From the NCBI RefSeq assembly GCF_008933605.1, contig NZ_WBUS01000017.1:1-36772 (forward strand): 36,772 bases of DNA, written 5' to 3'. Position 1 is the first letter of the stretch. Every line of letters starts with the position of its first letter. The notes below the pieces were generated by a model. That model ran no database searches, had not been told where the DNA came from, and saw nothing but the letters and a program-made list of their open reading frames with translations. Shown here one piece after another: positions 28,005-34,846 of this stretch. The DNA comes from Albidovulum sp. Lineage in GTDB: Bacteria; Pseudomonadota; Alphaproteobacteria; Rhodobacterales; Rhodobacteraceae. The position numbers were made by a program, and so were the translations under genes.

Positions 28005-28481
28005 ATGAACGGTCCCTCGGACGACATGCTCCGCGCCATACTCCGCACCACCCGAGTGATCGCCGTGGTGGGCGTCTCGCCGAACCCGGTCCGCCCGTCC
28101 TATTACGTGGCCCGCTATCTCGGCCTGAAGGGCTACACCGTCATCCCGGTGAACCCCGGCCACGCGGGGGAGGAGATTCTGGGCAGGACGGTCTACGGCA
28201 GCCTTGCCTCGATCCCGAAGGATGCGCATGTCGACATGGTGGACATCTTCCGCCGGTCGGACGCGGTGCCGGGGATCGTCGAGGAGGCGCTGCGCGAACT
28301 GCCGGACCTGACGACGATCTGGATGCAGATCGGCGTGCAGCACCCGGACGCCGCGGCGCGGGCGGAGGCCGCGGGCATGAGGGTGGTGCAGAACCGATGC
28401 CCGAAGATCGAGTACCAGCGGCTCTTCGGCGAACTCAGGATGGGCGGGTTCGCGACCGGCGTGATTTCCGCGAAGCTCTGA
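28005..28481 (+). CDS. CoA-binding domain protein (YccU-like)
   Basis: A 158-residue single-domain protein with a Rossmann-like CoA-binding fold: VIAVVGVSPNPVRPSYYVARYL (about residues 18-39), then GYTVIPVNPG and VDMVDIFRRSDAVP, and near the C-terminus QNRCPKIEYQRL with the conserved cysteine of this family. The family (YccU/COG1832) binds CoA, but its physiological role is unknown. I prefer the ATG at 28005, downstream of the terminator and after TGAGG, to the ATG at 27897 that would run through the terminator hairpin. It is convergent with hisE, with 35 bases between the stops. Confidence 0.88.
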   Translation: MNGPSDDMLRAILRTTRVIAVVGVSPNPVRPSYYVARYLGLKGYTVIPVNPGHAGEEILGRTVYGSLASIPKDAHVDMVDIFRRSDAVPGIVEEALRELPDLTTIWMQIGVQHPDAAARAEAAGMRVVQNRCPKIEYQRLFGELRMGGFATGVISAKL

Positions 28482-28516
28482 GCCGGGCAGGGAGGGTTCC
28501 GTCGAGGCGACGGTCG

Positions 28517-28828
28517 TCAGGACCGCGCAGCTTTCTCGGCGAGCCCCGAGGTGCCTTCGCGGCGGGCGAGTTCCACCTCGACATCCGCGAGCGTCACGTC
28601 GCGGGCGGCGAGCATGACGAGCAGGTGGTAAAGGACGTCAGCGGCCTCGGCAGTGAGGCGTTCGCGGTCGCCCTTCACGGCCTCGATGATCGCCTCCACC
28701 GCTTCCTCGCCGAATTTTTCGGCGCATTTCTCGGGGCCCCTGGCGAGAAGCTTCGCGGTCCATGAGGACTCCGGGTCCGCCTCCTTGCGGGACGCGATGG
28801 TGGCGGCAAGCCGCTGGATCGGGGTCAT
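28517..28828 (-). CDS. hisE: Phosphoribosyl-ATP diphosphatase
   Basis: A 103-residue all-alpha MazG-like pyrophosphohydrolase of histidine synthesis that converts phosphoribosyl-ATP to phosphoribosyl-AMP. The metal-binding helix motif [14 protein letters not shown] and the second motif [13 protein letters not shown] are intact. The start ATG at 28828 overlaps the hisF stop by four bases (ATGA), so its translation is coupled to hisF. It is the last gene of the minus-strand his group. HisE is separate here, not fused to HisI. Confidence 0.95.
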   Translation of the reverse strand: MTPIQRLAATIASRKEADPESSWTAKLLARGPEKCAEKFGEEAVEAIIEAVKGDRERLTAEAADVLYHLLVMLAARDVTLADVEVELARREGTSGLAEKAARS

Positions 28829-29586
28829 GTCAGCCTCATCGGGATGCCGGCCCTCGCCATGTGCTCTTTGGCCTGACGGATCGTGAAGTCGCCGAAATGG
28901 AAGATCGAGGCGGCAAGGACGGCCGAGGCGTGGCCCCCGGTGATGCCCTCGACCAAGTGGTCGAGCGTGCCGACGCCCCCGCTGGCGATCACCGGGATGT
29001 CCACCGCATCGGCGATGGCGCGCGTGAGCGGGATGTTGAACCCCGCCCGCGTGCCGTCGCGGTCCATCGAGGTCAGAAGGATCTCGCCTGCGCCCTTCGC
29101 GGCGACCGTGCGCGCGAATTCCACCGCGTCGATCCCGGTGGGGCGGCGTCCGCCATGGGTGAAGATTTCCCACCGGCCGGGTGCCACCGACTTGGCGTCA
29201 ATGGCGACGACGATGCACTGGCTGCCGAAGCGGTCGGCGGCCTCCGCCACGACGTCGGGATTGGCGACGGCGGCGGAGTTGAAGCTGACCTTGTCGGCGC
29301 CGGCGAGGAGGAGCGCGCGCACATCCTCCTCTGTGCGGACGCCGCCGCCGACGGTCAGCGGGATGTAGCACTGCTCCGCCGTGCGAGTGACGAGGTCGTA
29401 CATCGTGCCGCGGTTTTCATGCGTGGCGTGGATGTCGAGAAAGCAGAGCTCGTCCGCCCCGGCAGCGTCATAGGCCTTGGCCGCCTCGACCGGATCGCCG
29501 GCGTCGATCAGGTTGACGAAGTTCACGCCCTTGACGACGCGGCCGTCGGCCACGTCGAGGCAGGGGATGATGCGGGTCTTGAGCAT
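28825..29586 (-). CDS. hisF: Imidazole glycerol phosphate synthase, cyclase subunit
   Basis: A 253-residue TIM-barrel subunit that, with HisH, turns PRFAR and ammonia into imidazole-glycerol phosphate and AICAR. The catalytic aspartates D11 (RIIPCLD) and D130 (VVAID) are at the family positions, and both phosphate-binding GG loops (VGGGV and ASGGV) are present. Length is standard. It starts 63 bases from the divergent HNH endonuclease gene, and its usual neighbour hisA lies beyond that gene at 30571-31290. It overlaps hisE by four bases. Confidence 0.97.
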   Translation of the reverse strand: MLKTRIIPCLDVADGRVVKGVNFVNLIDAGDPVEAAKAYDAAGADELCFLDIHATHENRGTMYDLVTRTAEQCYIPLTVGGGVRTEEDVRALLLAGADKVSFNSAAVANPDVVAEAADRFGSQCIVVAIDAKSVAPGRWEIFTHGGRRPTGIDAVEFARTVAAKGAGEILLTSMDRDGTRAGFNIPLTRAIADAVDIPVIASGGVGTLDHLVEGITGGHASAVLAASIFHFGDFTIRQAKEHMARAGIPMRLT

Positions 29587-29649
29587 GGGTCCCCTTTAGG
29601 CTCAACGCGGGGGCTTGCCAAGCGGCGCGTCAGCGGTTTGCCTTGCGGT

Positions 29650-30567
29650 ATGGTTAAACTGGTTCTGCTGCACCGGGCGGATTCGATCTACGACGACGAG
29701 CCGGACCGGGAATATGACTTCCCGCGCGACTACCTGAGGGCAGCGGAGGACGGAGTGGGCGACTGGATCGTCTACTCCGAGCCGGTCAAGGCCGGGCCGC
29801 GCGGCTACTTCGCGGTGGCGCGGATCGAGCGCATAATTCCCAACCCCCGCACACCGGGCCGGTTTCTCGCTCTGATCGAGCCGGGCAGTTACTTGGAGTT
29901 CGACCGTCCGGTGTCGCGGCTGCACGAGGGCAGGCCGATGGAGTCGGCGTTGACCTATCCCGACGGGCGGCCAAAGCCCGGCGGGCTGACGCAATCCTCC
30001 GTGCGCCGCCTCCCCGAATGCGAGTTCGCGGCGATCGTCAGTCTGGGCCTGCCGGCCGACCTCGAGGCGCGGGAGGCGCGGCGTTATGATGCTGCCCGCG
30101 AAGCCGACGACCCGCCGGCGCCGTTCGAGCGGCCGGTGATCGAGCGGCTCACCAGCCGGCCCTTCCGCGAGGTGGCGTTCCGCCGCAAGGTGCGCGCAGC
30201 CTACGATTACCGCTGTGCCATCTCAGGCCTCAGGCTGCGCAATGGCGGCGGCCGGCCCGAGGTACAGGCGGCCCATATCCGATCGGTGGAGCGGCAGGGT
30301 AGTGACTCGGTCCGGAACGGCCTCGCCCTGTCGGGGACGCTGCACTGGATGTTCGACCGTGGACTCCTGTCGGTCGCGGAAGACCTCACCATCCTTGTGT
30401 CGCGCAACAAGGTGCCGGGCGAGGTGGTCGACCGGCTGATCCGTCCCGAGGGGCGGCTCATCCTGCCGGCCGACCCGCACGACCATCCCCATCCGGGGAA
30501 CCTGCGCTGGCACCGCGAGAACGTGTTCGGACAGGTGACGGTGGAAGGGCCCGCGCCTTGGCGCTGA
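29650..30567 (+). CDS. HNH endonuclease with N-terminal putative DNA-reading domain
   Basis: A 305-residue protein of two parts. The C-terminal half carries an HNH_2-type nuclease: C189 in YRCAISG, AAHI with H209, RNGLALSG with N223, and LHWMFDRG with H232 and D236. These are the metal-binding and catalytic residues of the fold, so activity is likely. The N-terminal ~125 residues (YDFPRDYLRA, GDWIVYSEP, GYFAVARIERI, LALIEPGSYLEF) form a beta-rich region that by eye recalls the PUA-like folds (EVE, YTH, SRA) which read modified bases; this is inference. No methyltransferase is adjacent. It lies on the opposite strand inside the his cluster, 63 bases from hisF and 3 from hisA. No clear ribosome binding site precedes the ATG. 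It may be a modification-dependent restriction enzyme. Confidence 0.8.
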   Translation: MVKLVLLHRADSIYDDEPDREYDFPRDYLRAAEDGVGDWIVYSEPVKAGPRGYFAVARIERIIPNPRTPGRFLALIEPGSYLEFDRPVSRLHEGRPMESALTYPDGRPKPGGLTQSSVRRLPECEFAAIVSLGLPADLEAREARRYDAAREADDPPAPFERPVIERLTSRPFREVAFRRKVRAAYDYRCAISGLRLRNGGGRPEVQAAHIRSVERQGSDSVRNGLALSGTLHWMFDRGLLSVAEDLTILVSRNKVPGEVVDRLIRPEGRLILPADPHDHPHPGNLRWHRENVFGQVTVEGPAPWR

Positions 30568-30570
30568 GTT

Positions 30571-31290
30571 TCAGCCCCTCAGTGCCGCCAGCGCCGCGCC
30601 CAAATCGATCGCCCCGTCATAGAGCGCCCGGCCCGAGATCGCCCCGGCGATGACGCCGGTGTCGCGGAGCGCGAGGAGATCGGCGAGCGAGGAGACGCCC
30701 CCGCTGGCGATGACGGGGATTGTCACCGCGCGCGCCAGCGCCTCGGTCGAGGCGACGTTCGGCCCCTGCATCGCGCCGTCGCGGTTGATGTCGGTGTAGA
30801 TGATTGCGGCGACGCCGGCATCCTCGAAGGAGCGGGCGAGGTCGGTGACCATCACGTCGGTCTCCTCGGCCCAGCCTTTCGTCGCCACACGGCCGTCACG
30901 GGCGTCGATGCCGACGGCGACGCGGTCGGGGAAAGCGCGGGCGGCCTCGCGCACCAGCGCGCGGTTTTCCACCGCGACGGTCCCGAGGATCACCCTCGCC
31001 AGACCCTTGCCAAGCCACATCTCGATCGTGGCCATGTCGCGGATGCCGCCGCCGAGCTGCGCCGGCACGGTCACGCGGCCGAGGATCGCCTCGACCGCCG
31101 CGGCGTTCACCGGCTGGCCGGCGAAGGCGCCGTTGAGGTCGACGAGATGCAGCCATTCGCAGCCCGCCGCCTCGAACCTGGCCGCCTGCGCCGCCGGGTC
31201 GTCGCCGAAGACGGTGGCCTTGTCCATCTCGCCGTGCAGGAGCCGCACGCACTGGCCGTCCTTGAGATCGATGGCGGGATAGAGGATCAT
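30571..31290 (-). CDS. hisA: ProFAR isomerase of histidine synthesis
   Basis: The 239-residue TIM-barrel enzyme (1-(5-phosphoribosyl)-5-[(5-phosphoribosylamino)methylideneamino]imidazole-4-carboxamide isomerase) that rearranges ProFAR to PRFAR, the HisF substrate. D8 (ILYPAID) and D129 (VAVGID) are the conserved catalytic aspartates, and LGGGI and ASGGV the phosphate-binding loops. The start at 31290 has AAGGAG with a 6-base spacer; the open frame further upstream is not conserved. It lies between two plus-strand genes, so it either has its own promoter in 31291-31429 or is transcribed through the DUF2147 gene from hisBH. Confidence 0.97.
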   Translation of the reverse strand: MILYPAIDLKDGQCVRLLHGEMDKATVFGDDPAAQAARFEAAGCEWLHLVDLNGAFAGQPVNAAAVEAILGRVTVPAQLGGGIRDMATIEMWLGKGLARVILGTVAVENRALVREAARAFPDRVAVGIDARDGRVATKGWAEETDVMVTDLARSFEDAGVAAIIYTDINRDGAMQGPNVASTEALARAVTIPVIASGGVSSLADLLALRDTGVIAGAISGRALYDGAIDLGAALAALRG

Positions 31291-31429
31291 CGGCGGCTCC
31301 TTCCGTTGCGCCGGCCTCTTGCCATGGGCGGGGGCGAATGCCAAGCGGCCCGGAACGTCACGTCAGGCTTTACGTGGCGGGGCGGCTTCGCGGATGATCC
31401 GGCGAAACGTGGTCAGGGAGGATTGTACC

Positions 31430-31810
31430 ATGAGGATGACACTTGCTGCGGTCATCGTGTTGCTTGCCGGCGCCGCGGCAGCGGACCCGGTGGAAGGCGT
31501 CTGGCAGACCGAGCCTGACGACGGCGCCTATGCCCAGATCACCATTTCGCCCTGCGGCGAGAACATTTGCGGCGTGATCACCGCCGCGTTCAACGAGGAC
31601 GGCTCGCCACGGCAGAGCGAGAATGTCGGCAAGCAGATCGTCTGGGACATGCAGCCGACCGGAAACGGCGGCTATGGCAACGGCAAGATCTGGCGTCCGT
31701 CGAACGGCAAGACCTACAAGTCGAAGATGGCACTCTCGGGCGACCGGCTGAAGGTGTCGGGCTGCATAGGTCCGATCTGCCTGGGCCAGAACTGGACCCG
31801 CGTGAAGTAA
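31430..31810 (+). CDS. Secreted DUF2147 protein
   Basis: A 126-residue periplasmic protein with a signal peptide (MRMTLAAVIVLLAGAAAA, probable cleavage near residue 18). The mature part begins DPVEGVWQTEPDDGAYAQI, the usual start of the DUF2147 family, and ends GQNWTRVK. Two C-x4-C pairs (C42/C47 and C112/C117) could form disulfides. Function of the family is unknown; a lipocalin-like beta fold is suggested by its length and alternation. A good ribosome binding site (AGGGAGG, 31415-31421) precedes the ATG. It lies on the plus strand between hisH and hisA, with its stop 4 bases from the hisH stop. Confidence 0.88.
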   Translation: MRMTLAAVIVLLAGAAAADPVEGVWQTEPDDGAYAQITISPCGENICGVITAAFNEDGSPRQSENVGKQIVWDMQPTGNGGYGNGKIWRPSNGKTYKSKMALSGDRLKVSGCIGPICLGQNWTRVK

Positions 31811-31814
31811 CGCC

Positions 31815-32456
31815 TCAGGGCGACCAGCCGAGGAAATTGGCGATGAGCCGGAGCCCCACGGCCTGGCTCTTCTCCGGGTGGAACTGGGTGCCCACCATAT
31901 TCTCGCTGCCCACGATGGCGGTGATCGGCCCGCCGTAGTCGCAATGCGCGAGGAGGTGGGCCGGGTCGGCGACGCGGAAGTGGTAGGAGTGGACGAAGTA
32001 GGCGTGATCGCCGGTCTCGATCCCGGTCAGCACGGGGTGCGGCCGGTCGATCACGAGGTCGTTCCAGCCCATGTGGGGCACCTTGAGCCGCCGGTCTGCG
32101 GGAGCAATGCGCACCACTTCGCCGCCGATCCAGCCGAAGCCCGGCGTTTCGCGGTATTCCAGCCCGCGCGTGGCCATCATCTGCATGCCGATGCAGATGC
32201 CGAGGAAGGGACGGGCCTGCACCGTCACCGCCTCTTCAATCGCCTCGAATAGCCCGGTGGCGCGCGAAAGCGCCGCCCGGCAGGCCGGAAAGGCGCCGTC
32301 GCCGGGCAGGACGATGCGGTCGGCGCGCACCGCGTCCTCGGGCCGCGAGGAAACGAGGACGCGGCCCGCGCCGGTCTCGGCCGCCATCCGCTGGAAGGCC
32401 TTCTCGGCCGAGTGGAGGTTGCCGGATTCGTAGTCGACGATGACCGTGAGGCTCAC
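31815..32456 (-). CDS. hisH: Imidazole glycerol phosphate synthase, glutaminase subunit
   Basis: A 213-residue class I glutamine amidotransferase that supplies ammonia to HisF. The nucleophile cysteine is in [10 protein letters not shown], and the His-Glu pair of the catalytic triad in TQFHPEKS. The oxyanion-type glycine stretch PGDGAFP is present near the N-terminus. Translation starts at GTG 32456, which overlaps the hisB stop (GTGA), with GGGGG in the end of hisB as ribosome binding site. Operon partner of hisB; hisF, its functional partner, is over 2 kb downstream on the same strand. Confidence 0.95.
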   Translation of the reverse strand: MSLTVIVDYESGNLHSAEKAFQRMAAETGAGRVLVSSRPEDAVRADRIVLPGDGAFPACRAALSRATGLFEAIEEAVTVQARPFLGICIGMQMMATRGLEYRETPGFGWIGGEVVRIAPADRRLKVPHMGWNDLVIDRPHPVLTGIETGDHAYFVHSYHFRVADPAHLLAHCDYGGPITAIVGSENMVGTQFHPEKSQAVGLRLIANFLGWSP

Positions 32457-33040
32457 AACGCCCCCTTGGTCGAGGGCAGGCTGCCCTCCGCGCGGGGATC
32501 GGGCTCCACGGCCATGCGGAGCGCCTTCGCCACCGCCTTGAAGGCGGCCTCGGCGATGTGGTGGCTGTTCACCCCGTGGGCCTTGTCCAGATGGAGCGTG
32601 ATGCCGCCGTGGGTGGACAGCGCCTGGAAGAACTCCCGCACGAGTTCGGTATCGAAACTGCCGATCTTCGCGGTCGGGAAATCGAGATTCCAGACGAGAT
32701 AGGGGCGCCCCGAAAGATCGAGCGCGCAGGCCACCTGCGCGTCGTCCATGGCAAGCGCGAAGTGACCGTAGCGGCGGATCCCCCGCTTGTCGCCGAGCGC
32801 CTGTCCCAGCGCCTGGCCGAGGGCGATCCCGCAATCCTCGACCGTGTGGTGATCGTCGATGTGCAGGTCGCCCTTTGCGGTGACCTTGAGGTCGATCAGC
32901 GAGTGGCGCGAAAGCTGGTCGAGCATGTGGTCGAAGAAGCCCACGCCCGTATGGTTCGCGTAGCTGCCGCTGCCGTCGAGGTCGATCTCGACCGCGATCT
33001 GGGTCTCCGCCGTCTTTCGCGTGATCGTCGCCTTGCGCAT
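32453..33040 (-). CDS. hisB: Imidazoleglycerol-phosphate dehydratase
   Basis: A 195-residue monofunctional dehydratase that converts imidazole-glycerol phosphate to imidazole-acetol phosphate using manganese. The metal-binding motifs [20 protein letters not shown] and [13 protein letters not shown] are all intact, and the length matches the monofunctional enzyme without the phosphatase domain of enterobacterial HisB. First gene of the minus-strand his group. The region upstream to tRNA-Gly (33041-33192) should contain the promoter. It overlaps hisH by four bases. Confidence 0.96.
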   Translation of the reverse strand: MRKATITRKTAETQIAVEIDLDGSGSYANHTGVGFFDHMLDQLSRHSLIDLKVTAKGDLHIDDHHTVEDCGIALGQALGQALGDKRGIRRYGHFALAMDDAQVACALDLSGRPYLVWNLDFPTAKIGSFDTELVREFFQALSTHGGITLHLDKAHGVNSHHIAEAAFKAVAKALRMAVEPDPRAEGSLPSTKGAL

Positions 33041-33144
33041 CGCTCCGCCCCTTCGCTTCGGCCGCGTTATAGGCGGCGGGCCGGTCCAGTTCCAGCGTGG
33101 CGCCGCGAAAATCGGCCGCTGTCACATCGCTGCCGCTCGATGCG

Positions 33145-33167
33145 AAAGGGCCACCCGAAGGTGGCCC
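33145..33167 (-). terminator. Terminator of tRNA-Gly
   Basis: On the minus strand GGGCCACC-TTCG-GGTGGCCC forms a perfect 8-bp stem with a UUCG tetraloop (33167-33148), followed by TTT, 26 bases after the tRNA 3' end. The T-run is short, but the stable tetraloop stem makes this a credible terminator. Confidence 0.65.
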
Positions 33168-33192
33168 CGTCCGATCGCCGATGGCGAGATAT

Positions 33193-33267
33193 TGGAGCGG
33201 GCGATGAGATTCGAACTCACGACCCTAACCTTGGCAAGGTTATGCTCTACCCCTGAGCTACGCCCGC
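33193..33267 (-). tRNA. tRNA-Gly (GCC)
   Basis: Minus-strand cloverleaf with a 7-bp acceptor GCGGGCG/CGCCCGC, D arm AGCTCAGGGGTAGAGCA, anticodon loop CTTGCCAAG with anticodon GCC, T arm GTGAG-TTCGAAT-CTCAT, discriminator T and an encoded CCA. It lies upstream of hisB on the same strand. Confidence 0.97.
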
Positions 33268-33485
33268 ATCCTTGGGTAGGGGCGATTTATAAAGTCTCAG
33301 GGACGGCTGCAAGGGGAAAATCCGGCCAGTCGGCAGAATCTTGGCGGTGCGCGCACGCGGGCCCTGGCCGTCGTGGTGGCGCGCGGGGCGCCGGCGCGGC
33401 CGGCAGCGGCTGGTGCGGTCGGAGGTGGAGCGAGCGATTCGCGCAGCGGTTGAGCAATCCAGCGCAACTATATGATTTTGTGTTG

Positions 33486-33510
33486 AAAAATGGTTAGCCG
33501 AATCCTAACC
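33486..33510 (-). terminator. Intrinsic terminator of the small minus-strand ORF
   Basis: On the minus strand GGTTAG (33510-33505) pairs with CTAACC (33497-33492) around a 7-base loop and is followed by A and five T (33490-33486). The stop codon of the small ORF ending at 33505 lies in the first arm. The stem is short but the T-run is clear; on the plus strand there is no T-run. Confidence 0.6.
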
Positions 33511-33699
33511 GCGCGCGAATCGGCGTTCAAACAGGTTCGACAAGGCGCGATTAAGGATCGGGGCGAAATAGTGCCCCAAGTCGGTCGCGATCATGTCGAA
33601 AAACGGGCGAATTCCGGGTGCGACATCAGGCCATCGCCAGTCAGGCACGGCCCGCGCCGCCAGGGCGCCCAGATCGGAAAGGACAAGACCCATGTTCAT
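33505..33699 (-). CDS. Small hypothetical protein
   Basis: A 62-64 residue open frame on the minus strand, beginning at ATG 33699 or 33693 and ending in a TAG inside a terminator hairpin. The sequence (for example PGIRPFFDMIATDLGHYF and NRALSNLFERRFARG) has the mixed composition of a real protein, unlike the Arg/Pro/Ala-rich shadow frames elsewhere. Third-position GC is about 70%, below that of neighbouring genes. It shares its start region with the divergent Hint gene (plus ATG at 33692), which is unusual. A ribosome binding site is weak (AAGGTGG, about 11 bases off). No family recognised; possibly a young or transferred gene. The stretch 33268-33485 next to it shows no gene. Confidence 0.4.
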   Translation of the reverse strand: MNMGLVLSDLGALAARAVPDWRWPDVAPGIRPFFDMIATDLGHYFAPILNRALSNLFERRFARG

Positions 33700-34330
33700 G
33701 CAGAACGCCACCACCTTCCGCGCCGCCGAGAAGATCGCGCTGTCGCTCACGGGGCTGAGCCTCGTGCCCGATTTCGCTGCGCCGGGCCTGCTTGCCGGCA
33801 GCCTCGTGGAGACGGAGTCCGGCTGGCGCCCGGTGGAGAGCCTGACCCGAGGGATGCGCGTGGCCACCTGGGACGGCGGGTTCAGCCCGGTCGCGCGGCT
33901 GGAACGCCAGCACCTGTGGCCCGCGCCCGAGGTCGAGGTGATCGATGTGCCGGGCGGCGCGCTCGACACCTGCACGGAGTTCAGCCTGCTTCCTGGCCAG
34001 CACGTCTTCATCGCCTCGGCGGTGGCCGAGGAGGTCCTCGGCACCGGGGGCGCGCTGCTACCGGCCGCGGCCTTGGCCGGGCACTTCGGCATCACCCGCA
34101 GGCGGCTTTGCCGCCCGGCCGAGGTTCTGACCCTGCGCTTCGCCACCGAGGAGATCGTCTATGTCAACTCCGGCGCGCTCATCCATTGCGCGGCAGACGG
34201 CGCCGCGGGGCGGCCGGCCTCCCTCCGCCCGGATGACTTCGAGGTCCTCGACGAGGACCGGGCGCAGGCGATGCTGGCGCTGATCGCGGCGGGCGTACTG
34301 ACCACCGCGGGGATCGGGCGCGCCGCCTGA
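33692..34330 (+). CDS. Hint-domain protein without the catalytic cysteine
   Basis: A 212-residue protein whose middle (about 32-165) matches the Hint_2 (hedgehog/intein) family common in this bacterial family: GSLVETESGWRPVESLTRGMRVATWDGG corresponds to the first block and SLLPGQHVFIAS to the block B region. The usual nucleophile cysteine of C-x-x-x-G-T is replaced (PGLLAGSL, position G32), so autoprocessing by thioester chemistry is unlikely. The N-terminus (MFMQNATTFRAAEK) has no clear signal peptide. Start at 33692 is supported by AAGGA 8 bases upstream; ATG 33698 is an alternative. Its role is unknown; such proteins may be relics of secreted RTX-type proteins. Confidence 0.75.
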   Translation: MFMQNATTFRAAEKIALSLTGLSLVPDFAAPGLLAGSLVETESGWRPVESLTRGMRVATWDGGFSPVARLERQHLWPAPEVEVIDVPGGALDTCTEFSLLPGQHVFIASAVAEEVLGTGGALLPAAALAGHFGITRRRLCRPAEVLTLRFATEEIVYVNSGALIHCAADGAAGRPASLRPDDFEVLDEDRAQAMLALIAAGVLTTAGIGRAA

Positions 34331-34386
34331 CCGCCCGTGCCCGGGATGGCTTGCGGGGGCCGGCGCGCCCCCGATGGCATTGCCCC

Positions 34387-34761
34387 TCATGCCCGGCGGC
34401 TGCGGAAGACGGGGCCCTGGGCCTCTTCGTCCCGATCGGGGGTATGGTCCGGCATCGTGGCGTCGATGGCGCGGGGTGCCGGGATGCCGGCGCTGGTTGC
34501 CGGCATGGCGAAGACGTTGGCCGGCTCGGGGGCAGCCACCTCGTTGCGGAGCTGGCCTGCCATCCGGTGCGCGCGATCCACCAGAAGCGCGAGTTGTCGG
34601 TCGAGCCGGTCGATGCAGCTGCGCTCGGCGGCCGCCCCCTCTCCCAGCCAGAGGAGCGAGCCGCGCAGGTTGCCGAGCGTCAGGATCACGTCCTCCACCA
34701 GGAAGGATTCGAATGCCGCCCGCACTGAATCCTGCGCCGGGTCAGGTGCCGGTCGTGTCAT
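34387..34761 (-). CDS. Hypothetical protein
   Basis: A 124-residue protein not recognised as a member of any family. The first ~75 residues are predominantly helical by composition (DSVRAAFESFLVEDVILTLGNLRG, then CIDRLDRQLALLVDRAHRM) and could form a small bundle or coiled coil. The last 45 residues are Pro/Ala/Asp-rich and probably disordered. No signal peptide or membrane segment. It is downstream of pyruvate carboxylase on the same strand with an 85-base gap, so it may be co-transcribed. Its ribosome binding site lies in the arm of a perfect 8-bp hairpin. Confidence 0.6.
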   Translation of the reverse strand: MTRPAPDPAQDSVRAAFESFLVEDVILTLGNLRGSLLWLGEGAAAERSCIDRLDRQLALLVDRAHRMAGQLRNEVAAPEPANVFAMPATSAGIPAPRAIDATMPDHTPDRDEEAQGPVFRSRRA

Positions 34762-34764
34762 GGA

Positions 34765-34788
34765 TCACCCCGTCGTTCCCCGGGGTGA
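34765..34788 (-). promoter_or_regulatory. Hairpin overlapping the ribosome binding site of the hypothetical gene
   Basis: TCACCCCG and CGGGGTGA are perfect 8-bp arms with an 8-base loop, ending three bases before the minus-strand ATG at 34761. The second arm contains the only SD-like sequence (GGGGTGA), so folding would hide it. It could be a translational control element or part of the pyruvate carboxylase 3' end. Confidence 0.4.
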
Positions 34789-34846
34789 GATTAGCCAGCG
34801 CTGCCCTAAGAAACCGCTAATCCCGGCCCCGCATGGGGGCAGGGGA

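Noticed and set aside
29594-29625. TTGGCA-N17-TAAAGG on the minus strand as a hisF promoter
   Set aside because: The -10-like part overlaps the hisF ribosome binding site, so the transcript would be nearly leaderless; probably chance.
33041-33192. A hairpin here as a his-operon attenuator
   Set aside because: The hairpin at 33148-33167 is just after the tRNA-Gly 3' end on the same strand and fits its terminator; no histidine-rich leader peptide is visible before hisB.
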